Assembly (NCBI GenBank): GCA_029532625.1
Contig: JARFXM010000004.1
Location: 3,534,001 to 3,598,000, forward strand
Reading direction: 5' to 3'
Length of the DNA stretch: 64,000 nucleotides
From: Lomentospora prolificans
Taxonomy: Eukaryota; Ascomycota; Sordariomycetes; Microascales; Microascaceae
Below the pieces are notes generated by a model that saw only the letters and a program-made list of their open reading frames with translations, searched no databases and was not told where the DNA came from. Positions within the stretch are counted from its first letter, which is position 1. Each line of letters opens with the position of its first letter. Shown one piece after another: positions 57,726 to 64,000 of the stretch. Both the position numbers and the translations under genes were made by a program.

Positions 57726-58119
57726 TTACGCGTTGGGCCCAAGTCGAGCTATTGCCTCGTCCTGTTCCCTGTACACCTTTTGCACGGTAGGCCGTGATTC
57801 CATTCTTTCTATCCAAGCCTTTACTTTCGAGACCTGATCATAAAAGTCATTACCAAAGTATAGGGGCCCCCTTCGCTGCCACGCTATGAAAGACAAGTCG
57901 GCATGTGACTTGATCGCGGACAAACCAATCACGCTTCTCCAGCACACCTTCCAGGATTCCAGCAACCCTACGTGCCTCGTTGACATATCGATCCACAGCG
58001 CTTTGGGGCTCTTCCGGATGATACTTTGAAAACCAAACGCACTGGCCATATAACGGGGCCTGACCGGTGTCGGTTATTGTGACCTCGATGGATCGGGAGC
58101 CCTTCCAGGTCCTCTCCAT
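57726..58119 (-). pseudogene. glutathione S-transferase relic, truncated and frameshifted
   Basis: Two reading frames together give a GST C-terminal domain. The first (58119 to ~57905) reads TGQAPLYGQCVWFSKYHPEE and VDRYVNEARRVAGILEGVLEKRDWFV; the second (to 57726) continues SHADLSFIAWQ, FYDQVSKVKAWIERMESRPTVQKVY. The frames differ by one base near 57905, in what should be the GDK..ADLSF region. The whole N-terminal thioredoxin domain with the glutathione site is missing; upstream sequence is low-complexity pyrimidine-rich on this strand. The closest intact relatives would be URE2/GTT-type fungal GSTs. Confidence 0.75.
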
Positions 58120-58531
58120 CCTTACTCCTTACAGAGAGCTTGAAGTAGGAGGAAGAGTAAGTGTAGTAGCAGATGAATAGCCAAGGAGGCAATAGAGGTC
58201 GAAGAGGTCGAAGGAGTCGCTGACATGATGGGAGAATAATTTAGAGAATATAGGAGAGGAGTAGAAAAGTAGACGGGAGAGAGTATGGGAGAGAAGGTAA
58301 GAGAGGAGGTAAGAGAAGGTACAAGGGGCCCATGCATATGCTCTTTCACACTAACAACACTTCAGCAAAGTGATTGCAATAACACTATAGCTTCGTTGGA
58401 GGTCTCGAGCAATACAGCTCCAGAGCTGAGCAGCTCATTTTTCACAGAGCATCATTAATCAGAAAACCACCCCAAAGATCATAAATCCCCTTCAGCTTCA
58501 TAATAATCTCTTCTTTGCAACCTTGTGCATC

Positions 58532-58975
58532 ATGCCGAGGTTCATGACCCAAGTCCACGGCGCCAAGGAGGGCGACAGCCCGCCCCCCCCCCCCCCCCGG
58601 CCCAAAAAATTAAAAAAATAACAGAGCTGATGCTCAAGATGGCGAAATACAATAAAACTCTTTACCGATGCTGGACTTTTTCGAGATGGCAACGGGCTGC
58701 TAAATTCTGCCCGAGGTGCACGATTCGCCTTCGACAACAACGGTAACGACACTGGCACCAAAGGCCGCTTCCCGTACGACTCACTCTTATCGGGCTACTG
58801 GATCTAGGAAGCCAAGGACCTACAGAAAGCCATTTCCTGAGCCCAGAAGGCCCCGTTCGCCGAGCGAGGCATCCTTGAGGTTCGTCAAGCCGCTGGGCCC
58901 TGTGACTTCGGCGAGGAGATGACGGACCGGGTGAGGGCTGCTCACAAAAACCTCAAGAAAGCGATCGGGAGTTAG
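58532..58975 (+). pseudogene. YCII-domain (DGPF-type) protein relic with several frame breaks
   Basis: A start (MPRFMTQVHGAKEGD) is followed by a C16 run and A-rich repeats, after which the frame changes repeatedly. Pieces in different frames read TELMLKMAKYNKTLY, then GARFAFDNNGNDT, LLSGYWI and KDLQKAIS, and finally GILEVRQAAGPCDFGEEMT. These are the ordered landmarks of YCII/DGPF-domain small proteins (a ferredoxin-like fold of unclear enzymatic role). At least two frameshifts and in-frame stops (after GYWI and KAIS) make it non-functional. Its end lies at the TAG at 58973-58975. Confidence 0.75.
58583..58598. repeat. C16 homopolymer
   Basis: A run of 16 C lies inside the YCII relic and is a likely slippage or assembly-error site. 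Confidence 0.95.
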
Positions 58976-59400
58976 ATCAGGATGACATTCAGTTTCAGGG
59001 ATGTTTGTCTAAGTATAACGCAGCACAAGTAGACTTGGCGGTGTTGGTTATTATTACTTATGTCTTGCTTCGAGTTGATAAGTGGCGTTTCAGTGTACTG
59101 TATTAACGTTCAAGGTAGCGACCCGGTCTCCCCAGTCGATATTGAAAATACTGCACGGGAGACCAGTCAGTCCCTTTTCATAGCTATGTATTTGGCGTCC
59201 TAGGAGAGTGATGTGATGAAGCCAAGATAAGATGGATTACGCCCGATGAGCCGCAAGTTGCTCTAATATCTTCTCAACTGAAAACGCTTCCACGTTTTCC
59301 AAGTCTACCTGACAACCGGCCCCGGCGAGGTTCGTGCGTCCGCTTCATCCACCAGGTCTCAGCCATGCTGCCGGGCTCTTCAACTCTGCCATGGAGTTAT
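58976..59400. other. intergenic, no gene seen
   Basis: About 425 bp between the relic and the stop codon of the DUF3237 gene. Confidence 0.5.
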
Positions 59401-60031
59401 TCACCAGCCAAGGTAGTCATAAAGAAAGGACCTTTCAAAGGTGGCACTCACTGTAGGCTCGGCGTCCTCTCCTTCTTCAGGCAGCTCGGGAAGCGTCACC
59501 TAATGGCATTAGCAAGTGCCCAATTGAAAAGCATGCCAGGCGTTAGTGGTTTCTTACCTGCCACATGTCAATCTGGACATATTTTCCTTTATCCTCGCCT
59601 GTAGGACGACGCAAGACTCCGATAGCGACGATATGATTTAACCATATATAGTCGGGGTGTCCAGTCTGATAAATTCCGCGAAGTAGAGTTCGTCCGTCGG
59701 GCTGCGTCGGTCCAGCAGTCTGGATATATATGTCGGCCCCATCGTCCGTTCTTAGATTGTATCGCGTGTCGGGGAAGAATACGCCGTAAGTGTCGGTGAC
59801 TCCCCAGTCGGCGCCCAGGTTGACAACTGTGCCAGAGAGGCGGGGTCCCTTGAATGTTCCGCCGGTAATAGGAATCGCGACACGACTTCCTTGGCCAAAG
59901 TCTCCGTACGACCACCGCTCGCCTAGGGTGGCATTTACCGTGTAGAGGAACTCGTAGCCGGGGTTTCCCAGCAACTGGCAGGCCGAAAGCCCCGCGAAGG
60001 CGAAAGTAGTCAAGAACGAAGTGAATTTCAT
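59401..60031 (-). CDS. secreted DUF3237-domain protein
   Basis: Two exons, 59558-60031 and 59401-59499, with a 58-bp intron (gtaaga...ccattag); 190 residues from the ATG at 60031. The open frame begins 60 bp earlier, but the start chosen puts the signal peptide MKFTSFLTTFAFAGLSA at the N terminus. The DUF3237 core follows: LLGNPGYEFLYTVNATLG, GSRVAIPITGGTFKGPRLSGTVVNLGADWG, DTRYNLRTDDGADIYIQTAGP, LLRGIYQTGHPDYIWLNHIVAIGV. The domain is a small beta-barrel of unknown activity, common in secreted fungal proteins. The last ~20 residues are uncertain, since a possible second donor (gtgagt) lies in exon 2. Confidence 0.82.
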
Positions 60032-63000
60032 GGTAAAGGAGCTATTTAAATGAAGTTTGTTAATAGTGCGGTTTCCGCAGCCCAAGGCCAAGTTCTAAAA
60101 GTAAAGGAGTGGTTCTTAAGTGAGAGAAATCGCACAGCGAAGTGCCGTTCGGCAACGTGGCAACCGGTAGCGTCAGGATCCGTAGAGTCTTCCTAGGCTA
60201 AGTTGGCGCGAGAGTCTAAACTGACTTGGGCAAGAAAGCTGCCCCGCACCTTGAACTTTACGTGGACGTGTTCTCCGAAACTGCACGAGCGCTTCGGCTA
60301 CTATTTCGGCATTCTGACATGCCCTCCACGCTGCCCCGTCCGCGTCGGAAGAGCGGGGGACGATATCCGGCAAATTAAACATGACACCCCGCACACGGCC
60401 GGCTCACGAGCACTGGTCCAGATAATTATGAGGCGACTGAAGTGTGGCGCATGCATCAAGCCAGCTGAGTTTTACAATGACCGTTTGAGGAAATGTCATA
60501 CTCTGATTAATACTAATTCCATGAACATGCCACTATATATTGTTGAACACAGATGGAAAGCAATATTGTATACTCAACTACCTGATAAGTAGAAACATGG
60601 AATTGATATTTAAGCGACCCCCATTGAAGACTTGAAAATTAACGCAGATGTTTTTGTGAGGTCCCATCCATCAATCGTAACCTTGGCTAGGACTGACTGA
60701 GTTTGCTTCGTATGGAAATGGATACGTGGGTATTACCTCGTTAGCCACTTTACCTCCCGAACGAGCCATAACAAGGATAAGGAGAGCCTTAGTTTCGATT
60801 CATTTTGTTCTTCTTGGCCGAATTCTTCTTGTCCGAAGTCTTCTTGCCCCCTCGCCGGTTCCATCTTTTCTTTCCTTTCGAGTCAGGTTTGTGACCGATA
60901 CCTTGCCTGTGTACCTCACCGCAGGCGAGACACCATACTTGATTGTGGCTGGTGGCCATGGTCGCAGTGGTGATAAGGTCGCCTTTACAAGAGAACACCG
61001 CCTCTGTGTTGAGTTCGAATATGCTGTTAAAATGTGATTGTACAACTGACTCTGTCAAGTAGTAACAGAAGCTCGAATGCTTAGCTTGAAGATGCAGTTG
61101 GGATAACAGTCGGGTCCAGATGTGAGAGGCCTTGGGTAGCTTTATACTTATCTCAGGCTTCGTTGGAAGGCGCCGCATCTTTGTTACTGCAGCTCGAATA
61201 CACATGAAATGGTCGATCAGCCCAAATATCATTGTTCCTAGGATTTGAAAGACGCTTGTTATTTGATGTGCACCGGGATCCCGGAGATTGTAGCCAATAG
61301 GAACGGATTTCAACTTTTCTTCTTCGAACATATTCCTTGTTGGGTGGCAGCGATTCTGCGAAGGAGTAGTTGCGGCTTTGTAGCGGCATGACGACCGACA
61401 TATCGCTTTGACCCGGTCTAATCCAACGTCGACGGCGGTTGCATCTAGACCTTAGACAGAACCAGATGCCGTTGAAGATTGCTACCGCTCTAGCAGTAGG
61501 ACAGACTAAGACCTAGAACTGCGGATTCCATTGGGTGCAGCAGTTCTTTTCTTATTGCCTCTGTTACGTTCTAATCCACGGTCTTGGGCAAAGGAAAGGA
61601 AGGGAAAGGGGAACGGTACGAAGTTTGGCGGACAGGGATTCGACGAGGAAGACGGTTTCTTTATACTATCAGACGTCAAGGCTTCTTTACAACATTTCGC
61701 GAACATTTGCCCATGTGGTGAGTCCATGGATTCATTCTCCCGTACTAATACTCTGGAGATATGTCTCTCCTGATTACGGAGAGTGCCAGAACGACTCTCA
61801 TCAACTCTCCCAGCCCTTCGCTAGTATGGGTCGATAACTTTTTGGAGAGGATCTTAGGCTAATTGCCGCCAAGGGGTACCCATACTCCAAAACAATCCCC
61901 TCAGATGTTAGCCAGCCCTTTGTTTTGTTCCGGTGTTCGGTCTCAGGCTTATAACGGGGGTACCCTGTTGGGGACTAAAAGAGCTGAACGCCTGATTGCA
62001 CCTTTCAAGGCACTAGGTCACAACATATCAACCCCTCTCACCGCTCGGGATGGTCCTGTACTCATAGTGTGTACCTCAATAAAGGAATATCTCTGAACAT
62101 AATAAAGAATGTATCTCAACCTCTTGGTAAACCGAGATCATCGTAAAGCAACAGGACTTCGGTCGTATTGTTTTTCGCTTCCGGCTTTCAAGGTATTAGT
62201 GGGCACTTATAGTCTCTCGCTGGATTCTTATCGAATACCAGCCATAAACTGGCCCACGGTCCACTTGAACTTTTCTCGCAAGAGTTACGTCAAGGCCTTG
62301 CCGCTAACTACTTACTCGCCAAGACGGTTTCGTGGAACCCGCAACGGCCCTCCCACTCCAAATCTCAAGCAGAAACTGAGCCTTCAAAGCAAGAGAAGTA
62401 TCCAGGTTGGTCCAACTATATTGGCGGTATGAATAAGAGAAAATCGGGACAACTGGTTCTAGGCTCGAGACACCGTACCTTTGAATGAAGTCGGTGAAGT
62501 GCGAGGGAACAGGGATAGTCGACAATTTGTTTTCTTTTTTTCCTGTTTCACGAGTCTTTCTCAGGTCGCAATTCGAAGGACCATGCGGATTGATAGCATG
62601 TCAATCTACGTCTAAAATCCTTATCGGTGGCTTATATCCCACGCATCCGCCACCAGGAGCAGTCGGATATCCATTCAAGTGATTCCAAAGGGTAACCAGG
62701 CATTGACTCGGCGCTTGACAAGGGCCATGTCGCTGTACCATGTCAATGCGCCCCTTATATTAGAGCCGAATACAAATCACATCATAATTAGCACAAAGTA
62801 ACGACCAGTCGACCGGCACAAACAAGTCCCGAGAACTACGATCTCAGCGTGAGAGGGTGTCCATGGGAACATAATCTTATTCTTAATATTCACCCCGCCA
62901 GGTTCCAGTTTGGAGTGCCAGCCTTATATTCGGTCCAGACATCTGAGAGCAAGAAGCCCAACGTTATCGCGTTTGGGGGGGGGTGTTGGCGATGAGAGAA

Positions 63001-63554
63001 AAATCGGAGATGCCACATAACCCTATCCTATCAAACCCAACCAATCCATCGATCTAAGTCTCAATAACCAAACCATACCCCTTGAGGTTGGCCAGATGTT
63101 CCGCGACCTTGAATTCGACTGTCAAACAAGCTGACAGGGGATATATGTCAAACTATGCGATGAGTCAGGAACTGCGTTTGCGAAGTTTGGGCCGAGTGGT
63201 AGCCCGTGCTGTGTAACTTCAAGAGGGTCCCAGAAAAATTCGTCGTGCAGAGTTTGATTGGGAGTTCCTCCACTCTTCATAAATATTGAGCTAGTCCCGG
63301 CCTATGCTTCTCCAACCTGGTCCCGTAGCACACGTCTTTTCTCTAGATGGCATATAGGTCTAGCGATGCCCCGATTCTCTCGTCCCCATCAATACTGGCC
63401 CCTGAGAGAGTGAAATAATGGTCAAACCCGCTTCCAACCCACCTTTCTGAGATGAAAACTCCATCACGTTTCAAATATTCTCATGAGGTGTATATACCGC
63501 TTTGGACGTCTAATGGTTTGGGGGCCAATATCGAGCGACTCGGAGGCAGAGACT
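60032..63554. other. long gene-poor interval
   Basis: About 3.5 kb. Short open frames occur on both strands, including a Lys/Asn-rich one at 60789-61331 (-), but none has a convincing domain, signal or splice model. The composition is moderately AT-rich in places, which could reflect decayed mobile DNA, though no element is recognisable. Confidence 0.4.
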
Positions 63555-63964
63555 TCAGGCGAAGCCACAAGCGAAAATGATCTCGTTGATGTCTGTGCGC
63601 TCGAAAGACTCAGCATTTATCCTGTTGGTTTTATGCATACATGTATGTGGCTATTACGGACGGGGATTGTATTACCTTCTAAGTCATCACGCTGGACCGC
63701 GTTCTGTCCGATACAGGCAGCGCAGTCTGCTGTAGTGGCAGCGAGGTTAAAGCCAGTGTTTCCGCAAATACACTGCTGCTCCAAAGCCTCCTCTTGACGA
63801 TCACCAACGATGTCGTCGTTGACATCGCATGCAAAACTCAGCTGCACAAGCGGAGCGCAAACATTGGCGCAGGCAAGAGGAACGTCATCCCGATCCAGCC
63901 CGAGAGCGGCAACCAACGCAGGGACGAGGCCGATGAGAAGGGCCCAGGTAGCGTTAGAGTGCAT
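63555..63964 (-). CDS. small secreted protein with eight cysteines
   Basis: Two exons, 63676-63964 and 63555-63592, joined by an 83-bp intron; 108 residues. The short second exon is supported by phase and by restoring LEDINEIIFACGFA before the stop. The signal peptide covers about the first 22 residues (ATWALLIGLVPALVAALG). The mature protein has CANVCAPLVQLSFAC, QQCICGNTGFNLA, DCAACIGQ and a final ACGFA: eight cysteines. Number and order recall CFEM-like secreted proteins, but the spacing does not follow the CFEM consensus. No GPI signal is present. Function unknown; a secreted wall or effector protein is likely. Confidence 0.75.
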
Positions 63965-64000
63965 GGTCAATTGTTTGGGGGATCCGGAAGATGAATGAAT

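Noticed and set aside
60789..61331. 180-residue open frame ending in a Lys/Asn-rich tail with a CLACGEVH segment
   Set aside because: Only the tail looks protein-like and the two cysteines do not form a complete finger; not enough to call a gene.

Overview
The window is nuclear DNA of a filamentous ascomycete (Pezizomycotina, probably a Sordariomycete; I cannot name the genus). Reasons: compact genes with short introns (about 50-190 bp, GT...AG, internal CTAAC/CTGAC-like branch points), strictly eukaryotic genes (MED4, QCR10, ALG10, EMP70/TM9, CHIP-type U-box, NTA1), and several small secreted cysteine-rich proteins typical of this group. All exon models were built by hand from splice consensus and reading-phase closure; none is backed by transcripts.

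Layout. 0-17 kb is a housekeeping block: a small secreted Cys-rich protein (-), an Lcp5/neuroguidin-like rRNA-processing factor (-), a TM9/EMP70 membrane protein (+), MED4 (-) head-to-head with QCR10 (+), ALG10 (+), a conserved fungal protein of unknown function (-), a CHIP-like TPR/U-box E3 ligase (+), and a degenerate Ras-like GTPase (-). 17-20.8 kb is gene-poor. 20.8-39.8 kb looks like accessory metabolism and may be a small biosynthetic cluster: acetylpolyamine amidohydrolase/HDAC-like enzyme, SAM methyltransferase, PTR2 peptide transporter, a cysteine-synthase/rhodanese fusion, an ATP-grasp ligase, an MFS exporter, a glycerate-kinase-family enzyme and a ferric reductase. Two pairs in it are divergent from shared promoters (cysteine synthase/ATP-grasp and MFS/glycerate kinase). 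The first shared promoter holds an exact ATCWGATAA, the element bound by fungal iron-regulatory GATA factors, and the second holds a 10-bp inverted repeat.

41-55 kb carries a secreted hydrophobic-helix protein, a frameshifted hypothetical gene, a YwbE-domain plus zinc-finger protein, an O-methyltransferase, an NTA1-type amidase whose expected catalytic Cys is read as Ser and which has a very long disordered tail, and a MUP1-like methionine permease. 55-64 kb is gene-poor and decaying: a truncated, frameshifted GST relic and a broken YCII-domain relic sit next to each other, followed by a secreted DUF3237 protein and, at the right edge, another secreted Cys-rich protein.

How the accessory genes could cooperate (inference): the cysteine-synthase-like enzyme and the ATP-grasp ligase could make an unusual amino acid and couple it into a small peptide-like molecule without an NRPS; the methyltransferase could tailor it, the MFS pump export it and the PTR protein re-import it. 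The neighbouring ferric reductase and the iron-type GATA site suggest a metal-related role. No rRNA, convincing tRNA, CRISPR or intact transposon was seen.
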